Positions 26,145-34,132 of a stretch of DNA of 64,000 bases are shown one piece after another (position 1 is the stretch's first letter; each line of letters opens with the position of its first letter). The stretch covers positions 62,001-126,000 of the forward strand of contig JACZRS010000001.1 in NCBI GenBank assembly GCA_022574595.1, written 5' to 3'. Below the pieces are notes generated by a model, which was not told the origin of the DNA, ran no database searches, and saw only the letters and a program-made list of their open reading frames with translations. The position numbers were made by a program, and so were the translations under genes. The DNA is from Planctomycetota bacterium. GTDB taxonomy: Bacteria; Planctomycetota; Phycisphaerae; Phycisphaerales; SM1A02.

Positions 26145-26470
26145 GGGCTGCAGCATAGAAATCATGCAACCCCGTCGGGTACACGGGATTATGCGTGCAG
26201 CCCCTTTGTACAGTCACATATTTCAATCACTGGAACACCTCCTTCGAAAAAAACGGTTATTCCCAGCCGTCGCAAGTGTGACCACTTGCCGCCAGATTCC
26301 TAATACCCTCAGCGTCCCGAGAGTCTCACCGCCCAAAGGTTGGCGTTTTAGAAAGTTGCTCAACCCATGGTCGAAAGCGCTTCGCTGCCACCGCACACAA
26401 GGGGTTCTCCCTCGGTTTGGTGACCGCTGCCCGCGATACAATAATTATCGCATGGAACCGCTACATAGCA
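26145..26470 (-). other. Unassigned hairpin-rich region, possible non-coding RNA with micro-ORF
   Basis: No credible protein-coding gene lies between pilT and ftsK (26083-26598). Seen here: a large hairpin GGGCTGCA-GCATA against TATGC-G-TGCAGCCC (26145-26203); GCAAGTG/CACTTGC around a 4-base loop near 26270-26290; and GCGATA/TATCGC near 26433-26452. On the minus strand a strong ribosome-binding site AAGGAGGTG (26244-26236) sits 7 bases before GTG 26230, which opens a 13-codon frame ending in TAA at 26189 inside the large hairpin. The terminator at 26094-26133 follows. I checked by eye for RNase P, tmRNA, SRP and 6S landmarks and found none. Confidence 0.35.
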
Positions 26471-26598
26471 ATAGATAAACAGCGGGATTTACTCATTCCA
26501 TAGCTGTTTTTTGCTACCCAGGGGCCAATATGGCAGAAAAACCTTCTTTGGTGGACTTATCAGCCGTGGGCGAATTCAACTCAATGGAGTCTCAATTC

Positions 26599-29283
26599 CT
26601 AGTAGGCCGGCTCCTTTGCCTCCTGCTCTTGAGCTAGGTCATCCTCATCTTCATCGTCTTCCTCATCGTCGTATTCGCCATCATCTTCTTCGTCTTCTTC
26701 ATCCTCTTCATCATCTTCCCAATCGACCTGGTCATCATCGTTGTCATCTTCTTCTTCATCCCCATCCTCATCGTATCCCTCATACTCATCACCCTTATCA
26801 CCATCATCCCCCTTATCCCCCTTATCCCTCTTAGTTTCATCATCAGAGTATGGGTGTTCCTGATCTTCACCATTATCAAAGAGAGTGCCGCTGGCCCGGG
26901 CAGCTTCCTCCATTGATTTCATTTGCTGCCAATCTTCAAGCGTCAACAAAACCTCTCGTGCAACAGATCCCTTATGGTCGCCGATGATCCCTGCTAAACA
27001 CATTTGATCAACTAAGCGCGATGATCGGCTATACCCAATCGCTAAACGACGCTGAATTAGCGATACAGATCCACGCCCACTTTCTATTATGATCTCCACT
27101 GCCTTGTCAAACAATGGGTCTCGTTCAGCGATAGCATCGTAACTACCATCTAAGTTGGCGCTGGGACGAATCGAAATCAAACTGCGCTCAAACTGTGGTG
27201 TAGCGACATTATTTACAAACTTGACAACTCGGCGAATCTCTATATCCGTAACCAGAGTACCCTGCGCTCTAGTAACTTCTGTTGAATGTGGCGTGTTAAA
27301 AAGCATATCTCCCTGACCAAGTAATAATTCAGCACCCTTTTGGTCAAGCACAATTCGACTATCCATACCCGATGCAACCTTAAAACTGACGCGGCAAGGC
27401 ATGTTTGACTTTATCAACCCAGTAACAACATTTGCTTGTGGCCGCTGCGTTGCAACGATCAGGTGAATCCCAACTGCGCGGGCTTTTTGAGCAATACGCA
27501 CGATGGAATGTTCCACATCTTTGTTGGTAAGTATCAGGTCCGCAAGCTCATCAATCATAAAAACAATGAATGGAAGCTTTTTGGGGATCTTAGCCTTTTC
27601 CAGTTCGTTTGCCGGCTCAAAGATCTCGTACAACTCTTCTTCAGATAGTTTGTTGTAACAATCAACATCACGAACGCGCGCTTCCGCTATCAGTTCGTAA
27701 CGCTCTTCCATTTTGATGATGGCCCATTCCAAAATGGCAGCAGCTTTAGGCATCTCCGTAACTACCGGACACATCAAATGTGGAATCTGTGCGAACTGAC
27801 TTAGCTCAACCATCTTCGGATCAACCAGGATCAGCTTCAATTCATCGGGCCGCTTGGTGTAAAGCCAACTCATAATGATGGAGTTCATACACACGCTCTT
27901 GCCCGAACCGGTTGTGCCGGCAATAAGCATGTGAGGCATACGAGTTAAGTCTGCAACTAATGGTTCACCTGCAGCATCCTTGCCTAGATACATAGGCAGA
28001 TTCATTCCATCTGCGTGGCCGCCGCTCATGAGTTCCTTTAAGCGAACGCGCTCTTTTAATATGTTGGGAACTTCGATGCCAACGGTGGTTTTGCCAACCA
28101 TATTTGGAACAAGCCGAATATTTTGTGCGCGCAAAGATCGAGCAATATCGCTTGCTACTGCCTGGATCTTTGCAACCTTCGTGCCTGGTACTAATTGCAG
28201 CGAGTACAGCGTAACAACTGGGCCTGATTCGATGCCTACAACTTCACCCTTGATGTGATAGGTATGTAGTGCAGCTTCAAGCTGCTCAGCTTGTTTGCGA
28301 ACAAACGACTCCATTTTCGATGAGTAGTTGTGCTCAGGGTCTTCCAGTAGTTCTAGCGTGGGGAATTTGTATCCCTCAAAGTTATCTTCCCTGGGAATAT
28401 CTTCATCCTTAGCCACCGTTTGCTCAGCACCCGCTATACGCAAGGGCAATCTTGCGATCTTCTTTCGCAGTTCATCAGTAGAGAGGCGTTCAGGTTTGGA
28501 TTGCTTTTCTTCCTTTGCAGGCTTGCGACTGCCCTTTATCTTTACTTCCGAAACAAGATCAAAATTAGGATCAGCAAGAAGCTCAGGGCTGCGTTTTTTA
28601 ATTTTCAGGCCGTTAGAAGTTGCTAGCTGCGCTTCAGGTCTGGTGCGTAATGATCGCATTAAATTTAGTGGGCCAACGGTAGCTTTCTTTGATGCTTTAG
28701 CGCCCGTAGCAATAACGTGTGGAATAGCCAGCACCAATCGATCCACAGCCACGATCGCACCAATACTAAATGCTGCGAGTAATAACAGGAACGTGCCAAC
28801 GGTATTGATCCTAGTGACTAGTTCAGTAACCAGTACACCTGCGACCAGCCCCGAGCTTGAACCTGCAAGTGGGCCAAGCTCTGGTGCAAGCAGTTCGTGA
28901 AAACTTGAGATTGCTGCGGTCATGAACAGTAAGCCGAACAAACGGACTAGTGGGTGAGTCACGCCTCGACCGGTTGCTGTAACCCCAAGATATCCCGCTA
29001 AGCCTGCAAGCAATACCCAGCAGCCGATGCCAATGACGTGGTAGCCCCAATATGCGATGGTGGCTCCGAAGGGTCCGCAAAGATTCAGCGTTATTTCGTT
29101 ATGCACCGCAACGGTATGAGAAGGCCAATCCGCAGAATCAAAGCTGATAAAGGCGATAGCCAAAAACAGCCACGCCATCGCCAAGCCGATCCAGATTACG
29201 CGATTGATAATTACGGATGTTGGCAGAGCCTCATCGCTCTCTTTTTTTTCAACCTTGCGCGCACTAACAGCCTTACGTTTCAT
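26599..29283 (-). CDS. ftsK: DNA translocase FtsK/SpoIIIE with extreme acidic C-terminal tail
   Basis: 894 aa from ATG 29283 (TTG two codons upstream is the alternative). Four N-terminal transmembrane helices (~28-190) anchor it at the septum. A basic linker follows, then the RecA-like motor with Walker A GTTGSGKSVCMNS and Walker B FIVFMIDELADLIL. The gamma winged helix SLIQRRLAIGYSRSSRLVDQ near residue 760 would read polar DNA motifs. Function: pumps chromosome ends apart at division. After the gamma domain the protein runs into ~75 residues made almost only of Asp and Glu, ahead of a short AQEQEAKEPAY end. This tail lies beyond the DNA-reading domain, where FtsK normally stops. Confidence 0.92.
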   Translation of the reverse strand: MKRKAVSARKVEKKESDEALPTSVIINRVIWIGLAMAWLFLAIAFISFDSADWPSHTVAVHNEITLNLCGPFGATIAYWGYHVIGIGCWVLLAGLAGYLGVTATGRGVTHPLVRLFGLLFMTAAISSFHELLAPELGPLAGSSSGLVAGVLVTELVTRINTVGTFLLLLAAFSIGAIVAVDRLVLAIPHVIATGAKASKKATVGPLNLMRSLRTRPEAQLATSNGLKIKKRSPELLADPNFDLVSEVKIKGSRKPAKEEKQSKPERLSTDELRKKIARLPLRIAGAEQTVAKDEDIPREDNFEGYKFPTLELLEDPEHNYSSKMESFVRKQAEQLEAALHTYHIKGEVVGIESGPVVTLYSLQLVPGTKVAKIQAVASDIARSLRAQNIRLVPNMVGKTTVGIEVPNILKERVRLKELMSGGHADGMNLPMYLGKDAAGEPLVADLTRMPHMLIAGTTGSGKSVCMNSIIMSWLYTKRPDELKLILVDPKMVELSQFAQIPHLMCPVVTEMPKAAAILEWAIIKMEERYELIAEARVRDVDCYNKLSEEELYEIFEPANELEKAKIPKKLPFIVFMIDELADLILTNKDVEHSIVRIAQKARAVGIHLIVATQRPQANVVTGLIKSNMPCRVSFKVASGMDSRIVLDQKGAELLLGQGDMLFNTPHSTEVTRAQGTLVTDIEIRRVVKFVNNVATPQFERSLISIRPSANLDGSYDAIAERDPLFDKAVEIIIESGRGSVSLIQRRLAIGYSRSSRLVDQMCLAGIIGDHKGSVAREVLLTLEDWQQMKSMEEAARASGTLFDNGEDQEHPYSDDETKRDKGDKGDDGDKGDEYEGYDEDGDEEEDDNDDDQVDWEDDEEDEEDEEDDGEYDDEEDDEDEDDLAQEQEAKEPAY

Positions 29284-29394
29284 AGCCAATGCCTATCGGC
29301 CGAGCACGCTGATTTAGGACAAGATTATGACTGTTAGATATAGCGCAATTTTTGCGTTAGTTCTGTGTCTGGTTGGTATAATAATTAAATCAGT

Positions 29395-29679
29395 TCACCC
29401 ATGATTCCACCAAATCAGGGATTTTACCAAGAGGCCATATACAACACCCACAGTAAGTAAGCCAACCCCTAGTAGTGATGCCACCATCTGATTATTGCTC
29501 ATGTTAAGAGTTAGACCAAATATCTTCGCTTCATAGTTTTCGAGTTGTAATTGATTTTGTATATAGGTGAGAAATAACACAAGAGTCCCGAAAGCTATCA
29601 GTAGCCAAGCAATAATGAGCTGCGCCTTCCATGCCTTCGATGTCTTCTGAATTGTTCTAGTAGTTGGCAAATCACGCAT
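29395..29679 (-). CDS. Small two-TM membrane protein, unknown function
   Basis: 94 aa from ATG 29679 (a TTG five codons upstream is possible). Two hydrophobic helices, about 21-41 (LIIAWLLIAFGTLVLFLTYI) and 64-84 (MVASLLGVGLLTVGVVYGLL), are joined by a polar loop with LENYEAKIFGLTL. I recognise no family. It sits between ftsK and a DUF3302-like gene on the same strand; spacing of 40-110 bases allows but does not prove cotranscription. Confidence 0.45.
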   Translation of the reverse strand: MRDLPTTRTIQKTSKAWKAQLIIAWLLIAFGTLVLFLTYIQNQLQLENYEAKIFGLTLNMSNNQMVASLLGVGLLTVGVVYGLLVKSLIWWNHG

Positions 29680-29734
29680 GCAGCAATCTCTCAAAATAAA
29701 TTTCTATACTTAACAGAAGTCGCCAGCATTATTG

Positions 29735-29947
29735 CTATCCCTTTGTCGATGTGTGCGCCCAAATAATTGCCACGATCCAGCAAGGCCATAACAAAATACC
29801 AATCCAGCCGCAGATATTGATTGCTTCCCTATTTGGGTGACCCCTTCGCTTCGCGATTCTGCCAGGCCATCCGGCTATGAAAACCGTAATTAGCACACCC
29901 ACAATTAAAGCGATTAACGTCCCGACAACATTTAGTACATCATACAT
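29735..29947 (-). CDS. DUF3302-like small inner-membrane protein
   Basis: 70 aa with two transmembrane helices (~8-26 and ~46-64). The connecting segment PGRIAKRRGHPNREAINICG followed by GWIGILLWPCWIVAIIWA matches the DUF3302 pattern (IAxxRxHPxxxAIxxxGW...WPxxxxWA), the family that includes E. coli YiaW. Function unknown; family members often sit next to efflux or secretion genes, which is not the case here. It starts at ATG 29947, just before a 320-base gap. Confidence 0.6.
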   Translation of the reverse strand: MYDVLNVVGTLIALIVGVLITVFIAGWPGRIAKRRGHPNREAINICGWIGILLWPCWIVAIIWAHTSTKG

Positions 29948-30270
29948 ACCACTATCCTAGCCTCTATCCGACTTGGCCATTCTGTAGTTATCCCGTCCTC
30001 AGTAACTCTGATTTTTCCAGAAAGTAGGCGAGAATGCAAGCAAGTGTATGTTTACTTAGCTTAGGCTTATACGCAAGGCAACTATGTTGCTTATGTCACT
30101 TGTAAAAAGCAGCCTCAATAACTGGACTACTGGCATCTGGGGTGTCCTTGAATGGGCAGCGGTGAACTGCGCTCAACACCGTTCAGTCTATGATAGAACC
30201 ACAAGATGCGGTATACTTAAATTGCCGATTGAAAGTTGCAAGTAGTCATAAATTGCCTTGGAGGATTGAT
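29948..30270. other. Gene-free gap between divergent genes
   Basis: About 320 bases between the DUF3302-like gene (minus) and the HsdR-N-like gene (plus). I see no RNA gene, repeat or clear terminator. It should hold both divergent promoters. The ribosome-binding site of the right-hand gene is at 30260-30264. Confidence 0.4.
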
Positions 30271-31068
30271 ATGTTGGTACCTAAGAGAGCTGCCGAGAGG
30301 ATAACGAAGGGGCTTAGGAAGTATCGCTCGATAATGGAGAGCGCAAAGGCTCGTGATGTGTCCGAGGCCGATACTGTGACGATCGTCAAGGATATTCTTA
30401 ATGATGTTTTCGGCTTTGATAAATACTCTGAGGTTACAGGCGAATTTGAGATTAGAGGAACCTACTGCGATCTTGCAATCAGGATTGATGGCAAAGTGCA
30501 GCGTCTAATAGAAGTCAAAGCTATTGACCTCGACTTAAAGGAAAGCCACAAGAAACAGATCGTCGGATATGGCGCACAGCAAGGAATTGAATGGATAATT
30601 CTAACGAATGGAATAAATTGGCGCGTGTATCAACTCCTGTTCCAAAAGCCAATCAAAACTGAACTCGTCTTTGAAATCAATCTTCTTGAAATGAATCCAA
30701 AGAAGGAAGATGATCTCGAAATGCTCTATCTGCTGACAAGAGAGTCTGTCGCTAAACGCACATTGAAAGCCTACAAAGAACGCCAAGAAGCCGTGAATCG
30801 ATATGTCATAGCCGGGCTACTTGTACACGATGATGATGTTGTCAAAGCAATACGAAGGGAATTGAAACGGCTAAGTAATGTTAGCGTTGAACTTGATGAA
30901 TTAAGAGTACTCCTTCGAGAAGAAGTAATTAAGCGCGACGCTCTAGAGGGTGAAAAAGCCAAATCAACGGAACGAAAGATAAGTCGAGCGGCGAACAAGA
31001 AATTACGAAAGCGAAAGAAGAAAACTAGTCAATCTACTGCCCCGGCAAAGTCTGGCTCATCTTCATAG
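30271..31068 (+). CDS. Stand-alone type I restriction HsdR N-terminal-like nuclease-fold protein
   Basis: 265 aa from ATG 30271, fixed by GGAGG at 30260-30264; the frame extends 27 codons upstream without support. Residues ~45-150 match the HSDR_N_2 pattern: helix VTIVKDILNDVFGFDKYSEV, then GEFEIRGTYCDLAIRIDGKVQ with the Glu and Asp, and LIEVKAIDL, the ExK of a PD-(D/E)xK core. GYGAQQGIEWIILTNGINWR completes the fold. A helical, increasingly basic C-terminus ends in a Lys/Arg-rich stretch. There is no helicase domain and no hsdM or hsdS nearby. Such short proteins are often annotated as type I restriction enzyme, but a defence role is not shown. Confidence 0.7.
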   Translation: MLVPKRAAERITKGLRKYRSIMESAKARDVSEADTVTIVKDILNDVFGFDKYSEVTGEFEIRGTYCDLAIRIDGKVQRLIEVKAIDLDLKESHKKQIVGYGAQQGIEWIILTNGINWRVYQLLFQKPIKTELVFEINLLEMNPKKEDDLEMLYLLTRESVAKRTLKAYKERQEAVNRYVIAGLLVHDDDVVKAIRRELKRLSNVSVELDELRVLLREEVIKRDALEGEKAKSTERKISRAANKKLRKRKKKTSQSTAPAKSGSSS

Positions 31069-31151
31069 GTCTTTTGAGAGAGATTGTAGGTTGTCTGCCA
31101 GCAGTGTTATCCCTACGCTTCCCGCCTTGTTTGCATAAATTTGGTACACAC

Positions 31152-31589
31152 ATGAAGTTTGATTTATTAGATAATGTTGTTGAGCAATCGTCTGATCGCA
31201 TTGTTGCCATCAAGCGGGTTGAGCCTTCGGATGACTACTTGGCCGACCATTTTCCGAGCTTTCCGGTTCTGCCGGGGGTTCTTATGGTTGAGACTATGGT
31301 TCAGGCGGCGAGGCGAATGTTGGCGGATCGCAGTAATAGCCGATTGGTTGTGGGCGAGATTAAGGCTTTGAAGTTCGGGAGTTTTGTCAGGCCCAACGAG
31401 GCTTTGCAGGTTGAAGTAACGCTTATAAAGGCTCTTGGCGACGATTCTTATACCTGTCGTGGAACTGGAAGGGTTTTAAGGCAAGATTCTAAAGAGCCAT
31501 CCGAGACAGCCGTGGCCGGGCGGTTTACTATGCGTCCTGTCCGAAGAGATGTAATTGCGACGGGCCAGGATCTATCAGGAGCTAATTGA
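31152..31589 (+). CDS. FabZ-like 3-hydroxyacyl-ACP dehydratase (first copy)
   Basis: 145 aa from ATG 31152 (upstream in-frame extension lacks family features). Hot-dog fold dehydratase that would remove water from 3-hydroxyacyl-ACP. The active-site region is DHFPSFPVLPGVLMVETMVQ, with the catalytic His; the usual acidic partner on the central helix is the Glu of VETMVQAARR. The strand KALKFGSFVRPNEALQVEV is typical. Its stop overlaps the start of the ACP gene (TGATG), giving a FabZ-ACP-FabZ cassette. Confidence 0.82.
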   Translation: MKFDLLDNVVEQSSDRIVAIKRVEPSDDYLADHFPSFPVLPGVLMVETMVQAARRMLADRSNSRLVVGEIKALKFGSFVRPNEALQVEVTLIKALGDDSYTCRGTGRVLRQDSKEPSETAVAGRFTMRPVRRDVIATGQDLSGAN

Positions 31590-32008
31590 TGCCAGAGACA
31601 GCTGTAATGACAAGTGAGGAAATTTTTAATCGTCTGCGCGATGTCTTAGAGGAAGCTCTAGGCGTTGATGATGATGAGATCACACTCGAAGCTTCTCTCA
31701 CCGGCGATTTGGAAGCTGAATCCATCGATTTTCTTGATATCGTTTTCCGCTTGGAGAAAAGTTTTTCAACTCCCGACAAGCCGTTTAAGATTGGTCAGGG
31801 AGAGTTGTTCCCCGAGAATCTGATGGAAAATCCCGAGTGGGTTGACGATAACAAGTTCACCGATGCCGGCATGGATATGCTCAAAGAGCGAATGCCCCAC
31901 GTTGATTTTTCAAACTTCCAAACCAATCGCGAAGTTGAAAAGGTTGCTGAACTTATCACTGTTAAGTCTATTGTAGAATTTGTTGAGCGCAAGCTTGCCG
32001 CGAGCTGA
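31589..32008 (+). CDS. Atypical acyl carrier protein with internal insertion
   Basis: 139 aa from ATG 31589, coupled to the preceding stop by TGATG. Helix I is SEEIFNRLRDVLEEALGVDD. The phosphopantetheine Ser is in DLEAESIDFLDIVFRLEKSF (ESID replaces the common DSLD). A normal ACP would then finish within ~30 residues, but here about 50 extra residues, including GELFPENLMENPEWVDD and the region to NREVEKV, come before the final helix LITVKSIVEFVERKL. At 139 aa it is nearly double the usual ~80. Flanked by two FabZ-like genes, so it likely carries the acyl chain they act on. Confidence 0.75.
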   Translation: MPETAVMTSEEIFNRLRDVLEEALGVDDDEITLEASLTGDLEAESIDFLDIVFRLEKSFSTPDKPFKIGQGELFPENLMENPEWVDDNKFTDAGMDMLKERMPHVDFSNFQTNREVEKVAELITVKSIVEFVERKLAAS

Positions 32009-32014
32009 TTATTA

Positions 32015-32515
32015 ATGCGCTGGATGTGGATAGATGAAATTACCGATTTTCAGCCCAACCAGCGCATGGTGGCAATTAAGAACATTAAAGCAGATGAAGA
32101 ATACCTGCGTGATCACTTTCCTGATGAGCCAATCTATCCCGCATCATTAATGATCGAAGGCATGGCCCAGACTGCGGGCATCCTTGTCGGTTCTATTAAC
32201 CGATTTAAGGAAAAAGTCGTCCTGGCAAAAGTTCTAAAAGCGATCTTCGATTGTGAGGTCTTTCCCGGCCAAACAATTCGCTTTGATGCGCAGCTGGAGA
32301 GAATGGACGATCAAGGTGCATCCACAACAGGAATTGTGCAACGACAAATTTCTACTGATAGCGAATGGGAAACCATCGGCCGAATCGATCTGATGTTCAG
32401 CCACTTAGATCAGAATCGAGCGGGCCTGGAATTCCCTGAAGAAAACTTCGTCTTTGCAGACAACTTCAAAGAGATTCTTAAGCAAGCGGGTCTGGAGAAT
32501 CTGGCTGATACTTAA
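32015..32515 (+). CDS. FabZ-like 3-hydroxyacyl-ACP dehydratase (second copy)
   Basis: 166 aa. Second hot-dog dehydratase of the cassette, diverged from the first. The active-site region is DHFPDEPIYPASLMIEGMAQ, again with His and a helix Glu, though GV of the canonical PGVLxxE is changed to AS. The N-terminus MRWMWIDEITDFQPNQRMVA is typical for the family. Its C-terminus is ~20 residues longer than the first copy. It starts 6 bases after the ACP gene. The two copies may act as a heterodimer or on different chain lengths; this is inference. Confidence 0.8.
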   Translation: MRWMWIDEITDFQPNQRMVAIKNIKADEEYLRDHFPDEPIYPASLMIEGMAQTAGILVGSINRFKEKVVLAKVLKAIFDCEVFPGQTIRFDAQLERMDDQGASTTGIVQRQISTDSEWETIGRIDLMFSHLDQNRAGLEFPEENFVFADNFKEILKQAGLENLADT

Positions 32516-32534
32516 ACATAGCCCAAAAATGACA

Positions 32535-32639
32535 GACGGCCTCACAGGTATGAGGCCGCCGTCGATGTGCACTTAAAACCCATAACAACAGGCTTTAAGA
32601 ATAATGGTCCCGATCGGGGAGGCAAACCGACACGGGACC
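32535..32639. other. Two strong hairpins between the FabZ/ACP cassette and coaD
   Basis: GACGG plus CCTCA (32535-32544) pairs with TGAGG plus CCGTC (32551-32563). About 45 bases later GGTCCCG (32606-32612) pairs with CGGGACC (32633-32639), with an inner TCGG/CCGA pair. The first hairpin may end the cassette transcript although no T-run follows. The rest of the 285-base gap (32516-32800) shows no gene. Confidence 0.45.
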
Positions 32640-32800
32640 GATCCAGGGCTTGTGTCCACCCAAGCTCACTATTACTGTGCAAAACAACTGGCCTGCTAGC
32701 AAGTGCAGTAACCACTGTTTGTTAATGTAATAACAAGATGTAACGATTATTCCGCCTGGCTCCAGCAGCGAGAACGCCCAATCGGCCCTACAATCGCACT

Positions 32801-33370
32801 ATGCCTAACGCAACCACCAACGAGCACCTCGCGCTATATTCAGGAACATTTGACCCGATAACGCTTGGCCACTTGGACGTGCTTAAACGCGCGCGCAAGA
32901 TGTTTGATCGCATAATTCTCGCCATTGGAGAAAACCCCGATAAGGCGTCGCTTTTTTCACCTCAAGAGCGCATAGATATGGCTCAATCTTTGATCGATGA
33001 AATGATCGCATCGCAGCCAAACGATGCTCCAGTAGAAGTTGAGCATTACTCCGGGCTAACCGTAGATTTCGCATTACAAACTAACGCGTCTGCAATCTTG
33101 CGTGGCATACGAAACGTCTCCGATCTGGCAGCGGAATGTCAACTTGCGATTACCAATCGTGTGCTAGGCATCGAAACCGTCTTTATAGTAACGGGTGAAA
33201 CTTTCGCATTCACCAGTTCCAGCCTTATTAAACAAGTTGCAGCGTTAGGCGGGTCGTTGGATCGCCTTGATGCATTCGTGCCTCCACTAGTAATCGAACG
33301 CCTACGAGAAAAACGAGATGACCCCAGCAATCCGCTAGGCCGACTCGCGCGCGATCAACTCGTTGAATAA
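32801..33370 (+). CDS. coaD: Phosphopantetheine adenylyltransferase
   Basis: 189 aa. Adenylates 4'-phosphopantetheine to dephospho-CoA, the penultimate CoA step. The nucleotidyltransferase motif is YSGTFDPITLGHLDVLKRA (T/HxGH), the phosphopantetheine pocket is SLFSPQERIDMAQ, and RGIRNVSDLAAECQLAITNR is the conserved RG...D..E signature. TSSSLIKQVAALGGSL replaces the common SSSxVREIAxxGGD. It is ~25 residues longer than usual at the C-terminus. Next to the ACP cassette, whose prosthetic group derives from CoA. Confidence 0.93.
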   Translation: MPNATTNEHLALYSGTFDPITLGHLDVLKRARKMFDRIILAIGENPDKASLFSPQERIDMAQSLIDEMIASQPNDAPVEVEHYSGLTVDFALQTNASAILRGIRNVSDLAAECQLAITNRVLGIETVFIVTGETFAFTSSSLIKQVAALGGSLDRLDAFVPPLVIERLREKRDDPSNPLGRLARDQLVE

Positions 33371-33391
33371 AATTCCCCACCTATAAATTAC

Positions 33392-34084
33392 ATGTCTATT
33401 AACTATCGCATCATCTCCATCGGAACACTTGCTGCACATCCGCTTTGGGAAGAACGTACTCCCGTAAGAGGTGGGCATGCAACTACTACACTAATAACTA
33501 CCGATAGTGCAAATATCCTCGTTGATCCATCGCTTCCGCCAAAGGTATTAGCTGCAAGGCTTGATGAGCGATCTAACGTAAAGCCCGATCAGATCACTCA
33601 TGTATTTTTAACATCGGTAGATCAATTACATGGCCGAGGTTTGCCCGCATTTGAAAATGCAAAGTGGCTTGCGCATGAACCAGACCTTGAAGCTGCAAAT
33701 ACACAACTTGATGAGCAAATTCTCCAGACTGAAAAAGGCGATGATCGAGAACTATTAGCTGTTTTAGAAACTCAACAAGAGATCTTTTCCAGATGCCAAC
33801 CTGCAGCAGATTCCATTGTGCGAGGCGTAGATTTATTTCCCTTACCCGGCGTGACAGAAGGAACCTGCGGGCTGCTGCTGGCTTTGCCTGGTTCAACTGT
33901 GCTGATCTGCGGTGATGCTATTGCAACCAGCGAACATCTGGAAAAAGGCAAAGTGCTTCCTAATTGTCACAACATCCAGCAAGCGCAAGCTTCATTCACT
34001 GAGGCTATAGAGATTGCCGATGTTTTCATCCTCGGCCGAGACAATATCATCGTAAATCCCTTGCGCAAGCCCTTTGGTATGTAA
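33392..34084 (+). CDS. Metallo-beta-lactamase-fold protein with degenerate metal motif
   Basis: 230 aa. The opening strands (RGGHATTTLITTDSANILVD) and the GDAIATSEHL strand are those of the MBL fold, close to MBLAC1-type hydrolases. At the place where the HxHxDH zinc motif should be, the sequence reads FLTSVDQLHGRG. Three of the four ligands are thus replaced (Ser, Asp, Leu), with only the last His kept. The later Asp of CGDA remains. It may bind one metal or none and have a non-hydrolytic role. It sits 21 bases after coaD and could be cotranscribed. Confidence 0.7.
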   Translation: MSINYRIISIGTLAAHPLWEERTPVRGGHATTTLITTDSANILVDPSLPPKVLAARLDERSNVKPDQITHVFLTSVDQLHGRGLPAFENAKWLAHEPDLEAANTQLDEQILQTEKGDDRELLAVLETQQEIFSRCQPAADSIVRGVDLFPLPGVTEGTCGLLLALPGSTVLICGDAIATSEHLEKGKVLPNCHNIQQAQASFTEAIEIADVFILGRDNIIVNPLRKPFGM

Positions 34085-34132
34085 AACTATCAGCAACGAG
34101 TCTGCACAACCCACTGCCCCTATTATTTACCT

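Noticed and set aside
26228-26250. ACACCTCCTTCG resembling the 3' end of 16S rRNA
   Set aside because: No other 16S sequence is nearby. It is better read as a ribosome-binding site on the opposite strand.
26090-26470. RNase P RNA, tmRNA, SRP RNA or 6S RNA
   Set aside because: The GAGGAAAGTCC, GGTTCGA/CCA-end, GGAAGGAAGCAG and 6S bubble features were looked for on both strands and not found.
26511-26834. Pro/His/Leu-rich plus-strand open frame
   Set aside because: It is the antisense of the Asp/Glu-rich FtsK tail; its odd composition follows from the repeats on the coding strand.
32606-32640. c-di-GMP (GEMM) riboswitch
   Set aside because: GGCAAACC and GGGAC are present, but the hairpin between them and the GNRA/receptor parts are missing.
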